From the NCBI RefSeq assembly GCF_047663525.1, contig NC_092587.1, forward strand, positions 144,266,001-144,330,000: a stretch of 64,000 bases of DNA, written 5' to 3'. A program made the position numbers and the translations under genes. A model generated the notes under the pieces. That model saw only the letters and a program-made list of their open reading frames with translations, was not told the origin of the DNA and ran no database searches. Below are positions 1-8,772 of the stretch, piece after piece (position 1 is the stretch's first letter; the number at the start of each line of letters is the position of its first letter). Source of the DNA: Anas platyrhynchos (taxonomy: Eukaryota; Chordata; Aves; Anseriformes; Anatidae).

Positions 1-234
1 ATGGGGGAACACCAGAGAGATGTCTTCATACATCTAAGGTATGTAATTACATTTTTGTCAGGCAGCAGCAGCCCACAGGATTCAGAGAGGGAAGGAATTG
101 CAGTGTCTGCAATACTTGTACTGTAAATAAACTTTGGGGGGTTGCCCCAGCTACTCTCTCCTGACCTGGTCACGTCTCTACACCAAACTCCACCTCCAAA
201 GGAAAACTGAAGTTAGAAGTACACAGTACTAGCC
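1..234. other. unassigned sequence, probably DCTN2 intron
   Basis: I see no coding exon or recognisable repeat here. It lies upstream of a CR1 fragment and, since DCTN2 exons follow on the plus strand, is probably intronic. An AATAAA-like string occurs but nothing ties it to a transcript. Confidence 0.3.
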
Positions 235-1030
235 CAAAGGGTCCCTCTGATAAAGAACAAGGATGAATAAGACGGTAGTGCACAATCCTGAGCTCTTCTT
301 CAGGAGCTTAGGTGGGGAAAAAAAGAAAAAGTGTATGGTCGCTGGAAGCAAGGTTGGGTGACATGGGAGGACTACAGGGATGCTACTCACCTTTGTAGAA
401 AGAGAAATCACATGGCCAAGGCTAAGTTAAAATTGAAGCTATCCAGCAGTGTGGAGGATGATTAAAAAGAGTTGTTTTTTAAGTATGTTAACAGGAAAAG
501 GAAGACCAGAGCAAACGTTGGTCCGATACTTGAAGAGGATGGTCACCTCACAAGCAGGAACATGGACCAAGCAGAGATGTTGGATGCATTTTTTCCTCTG
601 TTTTCAACAGACGGGCTCTGGGACCCTAGATGCCCTGAGCTGGAGGGTTGTGGCTGCAGAAATGATAAACTTTAAGTCAACCCCAAATTTGTGTGGGATT
701 TGCTGCTCCACCTGGATGGATGTAAGTCCACGGGGCCTGATGGGACTCATCCTGGGGTACTCAGAGAGCTGGCTGGTGTCATTGTGGGACCTCCCTCAGT
801 TATTTTTCAACTGTCTTGGGAACCTGGAGAGTCAACCGGGAGCTGCCAAATGTGGTTCCAGTTTTCAGGAAGGGCGAGAAAGAAGATCCTGGCAATTATA
901 GGCTGGTCAGTCTCACTTCTGCGCCTGTTAAAATTATGGGGAAGATTATTATGGAAAGTATTGAAAAACATCTGAAGGACAGCGCAGCCATTGGTCAGAG
1001 CCCATGTGGGTTCAGCAGGGAAAGGTGGTG
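235..1030 (+). mobile_element. CR1 LINE fragment (ORF2, start of reverse transcriptase)
   Basis: Broken plus-strand reading frames here resemble the region of CR1 ORF2 between the endonuclease and reverse transcriptase and the first part of the reverse transcriptase, including the stretch corresponding to 'CKSTGPDGTHPGVLRELA' and a following 'NYRLVSLTSAPVKIMGKII' block. Frames switch several times and there are stops, so it is dead. Both ends are truncated. It probably sits in the intron upstream of the first visible DCTN2 exon. Confidence 0.8.
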
Positions 1031-1113
1031 TGTTCAGTAGGGGAAGGTGGTGTGGAATCCCCCTGCAGACTGTGCTTATGCCCTCCTTTCTTGCTTTCCG
1101 CCCCTTGCCCCAG

Positions 1114-1584
1114 ATCCACCAGGTCTATGAGATGATGCAGCGCTGGGACCCCGTGGCCAGTAGCCTGTCCGATGTAGTGCAGCGACTGCTGACCCTCAGG
1201 GAGCTGCACGAGCAAGGTGAGGGGCAAGGAAAGGGGATGGTGGGGACAGTGGCGTGGTGTGACAAGGGGGATCCTGGGGCCTGGGGGCCCTCCGGTGCTG
1301 AGTTTTCGCCTCCTTCCCAGCCACACAGTTTGGGCAGGTCGTTGTGCACCTGGACACCACGCAGCAGGAGATAGCTGGTGCTCTCAAGGACAACACCGTG
1401 CTGCTGGCAGAGGCGAGTCTCAGCAGCATGTGCTGGGGTGGGAGGGGTCCTCATCCTGTCCCCCTGCTCACTCCCTTCCCCACTGACCCCCCTGCAGGTC
1501 CAGAAGACGATGAAGGAAAACCTGGCCATTGTAGAGGACAACTTTGCTGACATAGAAGCCCGCATCAAGCGGCTGCAAAAGTGA
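1114..1584 (+). CDS. DCTN2: dynactin subunit 2 (dynamitin), last three coding exons
   Basis: DCTN2 is the p50 subunit of dynactin. It forms part of the shoulder that links the p150Glued sidearm to the Arp1 filament, and so couples dynein to cargo. Three exons encode the last 93 residues: 1114-1216 (34 codons plus one base, beginning [13 protein letters not shown]), 1321-1412 ([17 protein letters not shown]...) and 1498-1584 ([16 protein letters not shown] to the stop). These match the C-terminal coiled coil of vertebrate dynamitin, including the HLDTTQQ and ENLA-VEDNF blocks. Phases join cleanly (1/1, then 0/0). The first intron is GT-AG. The second starts with GC (GAG|GCGAGT). No stop interrupts the frame, and introns are kept, so this is not a retrocopy. 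The other roughly 300 residues lie beyond the window start. Confidence 0.85.
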
Positions 1585-1934
1585 GAACACCCTGGAGCAC
1601 CTCCCTGAGCATCTGCATCCCCCCCCCGGAGTCGTGGTCCCCTGGGAATCTCTCCCTCTGCCTGCAAGTAGCAGTCCCTGTTTGTGTGTACCTGGCCGTG
1701 CTCCCCTGCGCAGAATGGGGCTGTGGAGGGGCCCTTCCCACCCCCCAGTTAGCACACGGTGGGAGGCCACTGCCCCTCGTTCCTGGATTTACCCCAATAA
1801 ATGTCCTGGTTCAAAGCGCGTCTGTGCTGGCATCTCCTTCAGGCTGCGGGACATGAGCAGGGCCCAGCTGGGGTGTTTGAAATGCAGCTTTTACTGTGCA
1901 TACAAGCCCTCCAAGCACCCCCAGTGTAGCTCGA
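1585..1934 (+). other. DCTN2 3' UTR and downstream flank
   Basis: GC-rich sequence up to the poly(A) signal forms the 3' UTR. Beyond it I see no gene or clear repeat before a short CR1-like remnant. Confidence 0.5.
1796..1801 (+). terminator. DCTN2: DCTN2 poly(A) signal
   Basis: AATAAA lies 212 bases after the DCTN2 stop and is followed within about 30 bases by a T/G-rich stretch. This gives a short 3' UTR of roughly 230 bases. Confidence 0.65.
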
Positions 1935-2012
1935 GCTAAGACTTGTTTACGCTTTTTTAGTTTAAAACCATTAGCCCTTGTGCTATCAGAGAAGAAATAT
2001 TTCTCCTCAACA
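1935..2012 (-). mobile_element. short CR1 remnant
   Basis: The text around 'tttaaaaccattagccctt' and 'gtgctatcagagaag' resembles the 3' portion of CR1 read in antisense (a TTTAAAACCATT-CCC-TTGT-CTATCA pattern). It is only about 80 bases and degenerate. Confidence 0.4.
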
Positions 2013-2350
2013 CCTGCGGTGCGTTGGAGACATCATCGCATGGGGCAACACAGGAGAGGGGGCTTTGGAGAAAGGGGACAAAATCATACAAATGTGGCCA
2101 GCTGCTTTTGTCCTGCTAAGCAGAGTAAGGTGAAAGGATGTGCACTGGAACAGACTTTTATTTAGGAATAAATGGGCAAGATGGAGGGCATCAGGTCCCT
2201 GTGGATGCACTCAGTAAAAGAGCAGCTCCGAACCGGCCACCGCTGCCGGCTGCGTGATGCCTGCACGGGTTCCCAGCCCCTCACCTCCCTCCTCCGCGCC
2301 CCTGGTGCTGAGGCTGTTGCCGGGGGCGTTGGGGCACAGACACGCCATCT
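2013..2350. other. spacer upstream of the intronless gene
   Basis: No gene is recognisable. The last part is GC-rich and runs directly into the CRE/TATA promoter. The whole distance from the DCTN2 poly(A) signal to the start codon of the next gene is about 0.8 kb. Confidence 0.4.
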
Positions 2351-2357
2351 AAGGTCA

Positions 2358-2414
2358 TATGACGTCATCATTCCTTTATGACGTCATCCCTCCCTTATGA
2401 CGTCACAGCCAGGG
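2358..2414 (+). promoter_or_regulatory. three cAMP-response elements in 19-bp register
   Basis: Three perfect palindromic TGACGTCA octamers lie at 2360-2367, 2379-2386 and 2398-2405. Each is preceded by TA, so the block reads as three direct copies of a 19-bp unit (2358-2376, 2377-2395, 2396-2414). TGACGTCA is the full consensus for CREB, CREM and ATF dimers. The last site is 15 bases before the TATA box. This points to cAMP-type control of the downstream gene. In male germ cells such promoters are usually driven by CREM. Confidence 0.85.
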
Positions 2415-2419
2415 CACAG

Positions 2420-2428
2420 TATATAAGG
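2420..2428 (+). promoter_or_regulatory. TATA box
   Basis: TATATAAGG sits just downstream of the CRE array and upstream of a GC-rich stretch. Transcription should start near 2450, giving a 5' UTR of about 190 bases with no upstream ATG in the reading frame of the gene. Confidence 0.75.
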
Positions 2429-2637
2429 CCCCGCTCGCGCCCACAGGGCCAGCAGTAGAGACTGCCTCTGCTGCTGTGCGGTGCTGGTGTTTGCTGAGGG
2501 CTCAGAGCCTGCTGTCCCTCTCAGGCCCAGGCCGTGCGATTGCCGGTGGCTATTGCTGGCAGCGTTTGGTGACCGTTCACCGAGTTCCGGTTATTTCTGG
2601 CTATTATTGCCGGTTATTATTAGTGATTATTGAAACC

Positions 2638-4518
2638 ATGACCGGCGGTGGTGATGGCCAGGGGCCCGTGGCTCGTGGTCAGCCCTCATCCTGTTGGGGC
2701 CCTGTGCAGCACCAGGAGCACAGGCAGGAGCTGGAGGCGCTGCGGGCCCAGCTGCAGGCCGAGCGTCTCCGCTCCCAGGAGCTGCAACGGCGCTTCAACA
2801 CCGAAGCCCGTGAGATGAAGAAGAGGGCAGAGCAGGAGCGGCAGCTCCTGGCCCAGCAGCTACGCTCCAAATGGGAGCAGAAACGGGCGTGGGAGCTGCA
2901 GCAGCTCGAGGAGCAGAGCCGGAGGCAGCGGGCGGCAGAGCTCCGGCAGCTGCTGCAGGAGAAGGAGGCCGAGCGGCGCCGGGAGCAGGAGCTGCTCCAG
3001 CGGCAGCGGGACGACGACGCCCAGATCCTGGCCCTCAAGAAGAAGCTGAACCTGCAGAGAAGGCTCTTCTATAAAGAGATCGTGAAGAAGGCCGAGTGCG
3101 GGGCGCCTGCCTCCCACAACGGGGACAAGGCCGCGGCCCGGCGCCACGTGGGGGTTCAGGTCTCAGGGCAGCAAGAGCCCTGCCCCCCCGGCAGTGGAGA
3201 CAGCTGGCTTCTGGAGCAGAAAGCCAAGATGCTCAATGCCGTGCAGGAGCTGAGGAGGCGATACGGGCTCCTTCAGGAGGAGGCCTGCCTTCTGGAGGAC
3301 GAGGGCTCCCTGGTGGAAGCCAGGGAGAAGGCACGGAGGCTCGCCAAGGACGTCAGCGAGCTGGGCCTCCTGACCAAGGAGGTGAGGGAAAGAGTCAGGC
3401 AGCTGAAAGAGCTTGCCTCAAGATCTGAAAATCCTGCTGCAAAGACGGAGCAGGTCAACCAGCAGCTGATTGAAAATGAGGCGATGGAGAAGCTTCAGCT
3501 GCAGAAGAAACTGGACCTGGAACGCTCTCGGCTGAAGAACAGGAGTGAGGAGCTCAAAGTGCATCTGGCACAGATGTTGAATGAAAAAGCCAGACGCGAC
3601 CAGGAAAACTCTCAGCTCCACAGGCAGAATGAGAGCATAAAGGAGATGGAAGCTGAAAATGCTGCTCTGAAGCAGGAAGTCCTGCAAGTGTCAGAGCAGC
3701 GAAATGCTAAACATCTCATAAAAGTACTGCAGTATGTCAGTTGTGAATTTGAGAACATGAGTCAACTGGCAAAAATAATGCAACAACGGGAGACGGAGCT
3801 AGAGGAAACAACGCTCATGCTGCAGAAGAAAGAGGAGGAGGTTAAGCATTGGCAGAAAGCTTGGGCAGAGCAACAGAGGGCACACGAGGAAGAGCTGCAA
3901 GTGTTACGAGCGCAGCTGACACAATCCGAGCAGCGGTGTCAGCAGCAAAGGCAGCAATGTGAGCTGCTCTCGCAAGAACTCGAGCTGGAGAAAAGAAAAA
4001 ATTCCAACCCTGTCGTGTCAGAACTGCCCCAGGTGACGACATCTCCCACAGCACAGGCCCAGAACCTCACGAACCATGAAGATGGCTCTGATGCTTCGGA
4101 AAAGGCAACCACAATCTACGCAAGTTCCTCGACGTCAGATGTCACACTCGACATTTCTGGGTTCTGCGTTTCCTCGGACGACAGCTCTGTAGATGGGAGC
4201 GAAGAATCGGGAGCAGGGCACGTGTCCTTCATCCCCCAGTCCCTGGGTCCGAACGAGTGCCCCGAAATAAAGTTTCCTCTGGCTCTGGGAAACGGCGTTT
4301 ATGCCTTTGGAGACAAGGAGCAGTGCATCAGGCTGCTGAGGGAGCTGCAGGACATGAGGAGAGGAGTTCTCCCCTCCACTGCAACTGCAGCAGAAGGCTC
4401 ATCCAACAGCCAGGCGTCAACTCTGGAGCTCCGTGATCCCGTGCCAGACAGTGGTACTGAAGTGAGTTCCTGCGGCAGAAGGGGACAGAAGAACCGGAGA
4501 AGGAATAAATCTTCTTGA
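2638..4518 (+). CDS. intronless RIM-binding-protein-like coiled-coil protein (RIMBP3/TSPOAP1 N-terminal type)
   Basis: One uninterrupted frame of 626 codons starts at the first ATG after the promoter, in good Kozak context (ACCATGA). The open frame continues upstream but only from a GTG. Residues about 27-135 are a charged coiled coil with RIM-BP-type blocks RQELEALRAQLQAER (29-43) and LRSKWEQKRAWELQQLEE (75-92). A second long coiled coil follows (about 190-460), with QELRRRYGLLQEEACLLEDE and MEAENAALKQEVLQVSEQRN like the second helical part of RIM-BPs. An acidic Ser/Thr-rich segment (about 480-530) and a basic tail ending in RRGQKNRRRNKSS complete it. RIM-BPs carry SH3 and FN3 domains after this region; none is present, so the protein is far shorter than mammalian RIMBP3 (about 1,640 residues). 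Mammalian RIMBP3 is also intronless and works in spermatids (manchette, acrosome); a similar role here is inference from the promoter. It could instead be a diverged coiled-coil protein of another family. The open frame and intact promoter argue against a pseudogene. Confidence 0.6.
   Translation: MTGGGDGQGPVARGQPSSCWGPVQHQEHRQELEALRAQLQAERLRSQELQRRFNTEAREMKKRAEQERQLLAQQLRSKWEQKRAWELQQLEEQSRRQRAAELRQLLQEKEAERRREQELLQRQRDDDAQILALKKKLNLQRRLFYKEIVKKAECGAPASHNGDKAAARRHVGVQVSGQQEPCPPGSGDSWLLEQKAKMLNAVQELRRRYGLLQEEACLLEDEGSLVEAREKARRLAKDVSELGLLTKEVRERVRQLKELASRSENPAAKTEQVNQQLIENEAMEKLQLQKKLDLERSRLKNRSEELKVHLAQMLNEKARRDQENSQLHRQNESIKEMEAENAALKQEVLQVSEQRNAKHLIKVLQYVSCEFENMSQLAKIMQQRETELEETTLMLQKKEEEVKHWQKAWAEQQRAHEEELQVLRAQLTQSEQRCQQQRQQCELLSQELELEKRKNSNPVVSELPQVTTSPTAQAQNLTNHEDGSDASEKATTIYASSSTSDVTLDISGFCVSSDDSSVDGSEESGAGHVSFIPQSLGPNECPEIKFPLALGNGVYAFGDKEQCIRLLRELQDMRRGVLPSTATAAEGSSNSQASTLELRDPVPDSGTEVSSCGRRGQKNRRRNKSS
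4504..4509 (+). terminator. poly(A) signal inside the last codons
   Basis: AATAAA forms the Asn-Lys codons just before Ser-Ser-stop and is followed at 4525-4547 by a strongly GT-rich stretch suited to CstF binding. Cleavage would fall about 10-15 bases after the stop, leaving almost no 3' UTR. No other AATAAA is seen in the next few hundred bases. Confidence 0.55.
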
Positions 4519-4603
4519 TAAGAATTTGTGTCTGTGTGGTGGTTGTACTCGGGCGTGTGGTCGAGTTCCACATTAGCCGCTCTCTCCCTCCCCAAATACG
4601 ACA

Positions 4604-4985
4604 CGAAGGGCTCAAGGGTTGAGAGAAGGGCTCAGGGGTTGGGTTGGGTTGAGAGAAGGTCTCAGGGGTTGAGATAACGCCGATCTGCCTGGCATGGTGA
4701 GTGGGGCATGTTGGGACAGGCTGTTGGGACGGGGTGTATTTGGGGTGGGGTACATTGGGCTGGGGTGGGACAGGGGGCTTGGTGTGAGACAGAGGCGTGT
4801 TTGGGGGGGGGACAAGGGGCACATGGGGCTGGGGGGGACAGGGTTTTTTTGAGGGAGGATATGGAGTTGTTGGGGGGGACATAGGGCTAGGGACAGGGGG
4901 GTGTCTGGGGTGGGGGGTGTTGGGGCTAGGGTGAGTATGGGGAGGGACATTGGGCTGGGGGAGGGACGGGGGGGACAGGGCTGTT
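4604..4985. repeat. G-rich minisatellite
   Basis: About 4604-4675 holds three imperfect copies of a 20-30 bp unit around 'aaggnctcaggggttgagag'. From about 4720 to 4985 follow many degenerate copies of a unit like GGGACANGGGGCTGGGG. The plus strand is almost all G, T and A, with many runs of three or more G, and could form G-quadruplexes. No gene is seen; the proline-rich frames on the other strand are by-products. Confidence 0.65.
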
Positions 4986-5163
4986 ATAAATCAAGTCTCA
5001 ACTCAACCTGAATTTAGTAATATTCAGAAAAGGCAAGTAAACAGCGCTGGGTGTGAGGGGAGTCAATGCTCTGCCAACACACACACCCCAACATCGAACC
5101 TTCTAAATATACAGAACTTTGCTTTTACACACTAAACCCGAGTGCGCCTATACCCATGTACAA
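4986..5163. other. unassigned spacer
   Basis: AT-richer sequence between the minisatellite and the retroviral remnant. I recognise nothing in it. Confidence 0.3.
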
Positions 5164-5345
5164 TCAGAAAAGTAATGTCCATGACTGGGGGAGCATAGCT
5201 GGAGTTGGGAATCCTGGTTGAAGTGCTCCCATACCTTCCACGGCTTCATTAATTTCTCTCAGATCATATAAGAGTCTCCATTTTCCACCCCTTTTCTTGA
5301 TTACAAACACCGGAGAATTCCAGGGCTAGTCCTGGGAACAACGTC
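5164..5345 (-). pseudogene. endogenous retrovirus pol fragment (reverse transcriptase)
   Basis: On the minus strand a frame of about 55-60 codons matches the N-terminal part of a retroviral reverse transcriptase: the conserved stretch before the first catalytic aspartate, including the Lys-Trp-Arg-Leu-Leu and Met-Gly-Ala-Leu-Gln-Pro-Gly motifs. The style is that of beta/alpha-type (class II) elements. It ends in a stop, and the catalytic YXDD region, RNase H, integrase, gag and env are absent. It is a dead remnant, only about 180 bases from an LTR in the same orientation, so most of the provirus has been deleted. Confidence 0.7.
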
Positions 5346-5525
5346 TCGCTTTACGTTGTCAGGCAACTCGGCCTTCGGGCCTTACGTATCCCGTTCTTCG
5401 GGGATCGAAGAAAAACGTATCCAGCTCCTTTTCAAGGCCATAGGGCCTGGGTCAAAAGGCACATCCAGGTCACCAGGGGTGTAGCAGCAAAGGCCTGCGA
5501 TGGCTGTAGCAGCAGAGGGGCCCAT

Positions 5526-5892
5526 TGTTGTCGACGGAAGGAAGACCCAGACGCTCAATATGAGTGAACAGTGAACTTCAACTTTAATGGATAGCTCAGT
5601 CGTCTTTTATCTAGTTTGAACATAATCAACTCATACATATTGCAGAAACTAAGCTCAGGATTGGCTAACACTTCCTGGGCTTTTCAGTCTGTTCCTCCTT
5701 CTTTTAGCTACCTGTCCTGCCTTAGGGACTTTCCTGATCGCCCAAGGGCATCGTGTCCTTGAGCCTGATCGGCTCTCAGCCAGCCGCGTGCATGCCCAGG
5801 CTCATATGAGTTGAGTACGGTACTTCACTAGCCCATTGCCTCTTAACTGCTCAACATCCACATGTCCTAGTTCACTTAACCATTCCTCCACA
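5526..5892 (-). mobile_element. endogenous retroviral LTR
   Basis: Read on the minus strand this 367-bp segment begins TGTGG and ends CAACA, the short inverted ends expected of an LTR. About 60-80 bases before its end it has a TATA-like AGATAAAAG (plus-strand complement near 5601-5613), then an ATTAAA poly(A) signal (complement at 5583-5588), a compact promoter/R layout. It lies upstream, in the same orientation, of the reverse-transcriptase remnant, so it would be the 5' LTR. I see no second LTR and no standard primer-binding site. Confidence 0.6.
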
Positions 5893-6776
5893 GTGGTGTC
5901 TAACAAACTGAATTTCCTTCTATGACAAGATCACCCAGCTAGTTGACCAAAGGAAGCCCATCAGTGTAATCTTTCTGGATTTCAGTAAAGCTTTCTATAC
6001 TGTCTCTCATGGTATCCTGGACAAATGACCAGAATACAGTTCGATAAGAGCACAGTAAGGTGGGTGAACAGTTGGCTGACAGGCCAGGCCCAGAGGGTTC
6101 TTGTAAATGGGGTTACATCAGGATGGCAACCTCTCACTAGTGGGTTCCCCAGGGACCAGTCCTCTTCAGTGTTTTCATCAACAATTTGGATGTAGGACTT
6201 GAAGATTTTTTGACAAATTCGTGGACAATACCAAATCGGGTGGAGATGTTGACTCTGTCGATGGTGGTAAGGCCTTGCAGAGAGATCTGGACGAATTAGA
6301 CAGCTGGGCGGTCACCAACCACATGAAGTTTAACAAGTGCCAGGTTCTGCACCTGTGGAGGGGAAGACGCATGAGGAGCGGCTGAGGCCCCTTGGTTTGC
6401 TCAGCCCCGAGCAGAGCAGGGTGAGGGGAGGCCTCATGGCGGCCTGCAGCTCCCTCACGAGGGGAGCGGAGGGGCAGGCGCTGAGCTCTGCTCTCTGGGG
6501 ACAGCGACAGGACCCAAGGGAACGGCATGGAGCTGGGACAGGGGAGGGTCAGGCTGGGGGTTAGGGAAAGGGTCTGCACCCAGAGGGTGGTCGGGCACTG
6601 GGACAGGCTCCTCGGGACAGTGGTCACAGCACCGAGCCTGAGGGAGTTCAAGGAGTGTTTGAACAAAGCTCTCAGACATAGGGTCTGATTTTGGGGTGGT
6701 CCTGTGGGGAGCCAGGAGTTGGACTCAGTGATCTTTGTGGGTCCCTTCCAACCTGGGATATCCTCTGATTCTGAGC
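5893..6776 (+). mobile_element. CR1 LINE, 5'-truncated, with 3' end
   Basis: The first part keeps CR1 reverse-transcriptase text in broken frames (ISVIFLDFSKAF with the first catalytic Asp, then a 'RWVNSWLTGQAQRVLVNG' block). A large internal gap then leads to the CR1 3' region ('tgaggagcggctgaggcccc', 'gggtcccttccaacctggga') and a degenerate ATTCTG-type tail near 6765. Frames are disrupted, so it is inactive. Its left edge abuts the LTR. Confidence 0.8.
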
Positions 6777-8772
6777 TTAAATTACACTGGTGGGTTTGTG
6801 AGAGTTAATTCAATGCTTTGTACTCTAATGTATGAAGCAAAATTAGCAACAATTTCAACTTTTATTTCAGAGAGTACCCAAGGCCTCAAGTATAGCAATG
6901 GGCATAATTGAAACAAACTATTTCATTGGTAAGTCTTGGAAGTGCTTCACTTATATTTCATTCTTATGTCCAAAAAAATAAAAAAGTATCACTGTTTATA
7001 CTCAGAATATTCACCCATCTCCTCAGCATTTACAACAGGTCACCTGAGGGGGAAACAGCAAGTCCCCAACCTGATCTTTTTATTGGTGTCCTATAGCTCA
7101 TTAGACAAATTAGCTCAGTCAGTTCAGATTCCAACAGATCTTACTACACATCTTAAGGACCTCAAACTTAGTGTCGTGTAAAGGAAGGGTGAAACAGGAG
7201 TTTGGACACCAAAATACGCACACCAGAAATGTCCAACTTCCATGAGGCTTTTACAAAATTTTCTACTAGGAGAAACTGGAGAGTGGCCATCATATGTAGG
7301 TTCAAAGAGATTCAGTGCCCTGTAAATCAGCATAGAAAAAAATCAATGCAGTCAGTTGGTTTAAAAAAAAAAAAAGGAAAAAGAAAGAAAAGTGGGAAAA
7401 AAAAGCATTGAGCCTTGATGATGGATTCCCTGAGATCAGAGTATGTGATCATGGTAGAGAAACAAGCAGCTGTCAGCAACGATGCATCAAACTGTAAAGG
7501 ACACACACCACTTGCAAGTCAAACAAGTCCTTCCTTGATTATTTTTTTCTTTTTTTAACTACAACAAAAAAACAACCCACCACCATCATGTTGTAAGCCA
7601 ATATTTACAACTGCTCAAGTCTAGGCAAAACTTAGCCTGAGGAAAATGAAACTTTCCTTGAACTACCTCCACTTAACAATCCATGCTCCTGCTGAATTAT
7701 ACTTATTTTTTTGAAGAGTTAATATGCAAATAGCACAAAAGCAAGCATGCAAAATAACTGTACACATTCAAGTTTTCCCTCATTTACATCTAAAATAAAT
7801 AAATAAATAAATCTGAAGCAGACCAGGAATTTAGGCAAACCTTGCTTTCCTAGGCTGAAGACTGGAAAGTTGAAGTATTCAGAGCAGAACTCCAGGGTAA
7901 TTTTGCATCTTCTGCTGCCAAAAGAGCTTAAAATATATTGGACATGAAAGGTTTTGTTCGTCATCTGGAATAAAAGAATGGCCAACGCCAGGTTTGGTGT
8001 TTTGTTTTTTTATTATTAAAAGATTAAAGCATTACATTTCACCAGATACAAGAATTTTATTTTTTCCTGACATTACAAACATCTGAATTATCAAGAGAAA
8101 ATGCTGAGCTATACAGTCTGACGTTAATTCATCAATTTAATGTATATTAGTACATGCTTAAAACATGGTCAAAATACAGAATCACAATCAGTACCATGAT
8201 GCTTCAAAATCTGAGAAAAGACAAAGAATTGAGTGCAAGAAATTTCCCACAAATGACCACACACTCAATTACAACCTCAGAGCAGAATCATTCCAGAACA
8301 GCTGGTAGTTACTCATGCCTGGCTCATTCACATTTAATTTGGTAAGAACTTTCCTTTTAAGAATTTGATAAAAACATTTTAAAAAATAAGACATTTAACA
8401 AATGTGAAAAAACATGTTCATTCTTCATGGGAATATAAGGGTTGCTTGCCTCTCCAGTCCTTAATGGCCTGTATGTTTTACAAATCTTTACAAAACTAAT
8501 TGTATCCATTTTGGTTTCAAAAACATAGTACATCCAAAAAAATAAAATGACTCTACTGATGGGTAATAAAAAGACATGAACATGTATTTCAAATGACTTT
8601 TGCCATTTGCAAATCATTTCAGTAAAACAGCTATAAGACAAGTTAAACATAGCACAATAAACCATGCATCTTCTGACTTGCCAGATCAGCTAAACTACTC
8701 GGTTAACATACAGCAACACTTTTTGAACACTTTTGTAAATTCCGCGTTTCTAGCAGAAGGGAAAAAAACACG
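6777..8772 (-). other. CHAMP1: CHAMP1 3' UTR and downstream flank
   Basis: This stretch follows the CHAMP1 stop on the minus strand and ends at the CR1 element. Minus-strand AATAAA candidates lie at 8056-8061, 8009-8014 and 6861-6866; I cannot tell which is used. Overlapping ATTTA pentamers lie at about 7793-7812. No other gene is seen; the several short open frames are incidental. Confidence 0.55.
7793..7812 (-). promoter_or_regulatory. CHAMP1: AU-rich element
   Basis: On the minus strand this reads as overlapping ATTTA pentamers (ATTTATTTATTTATTT), a class II AU-rich element bound by proteins such as TTP and HuR. It is about 960 bases after the CHAMP1 stop and matters only if the transcript extends past the first poly(A) candidates. 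Confidence 0.4.

Noticed and set aside
2476-2637. Upstream extension of the intronless gene by 54 codons
   Set aside because: It begins with GTG, has no RIM-BP similarity and lies in the predicted 5' UTR. The ATG at 2638 has the better context.
2679-3038. 119-codon Cys/Ser/Arg-rich minus-strand frame
   Set aside because: It mirrors the Gln/Glu/Arg codons of the coiled-coil gene on the other strand.
4328-4882. 184-codon proline-rich minus-strand frame
   Set aside because: It is the C-rich complement of the minisatellite and the end of the coiled-coil gene.
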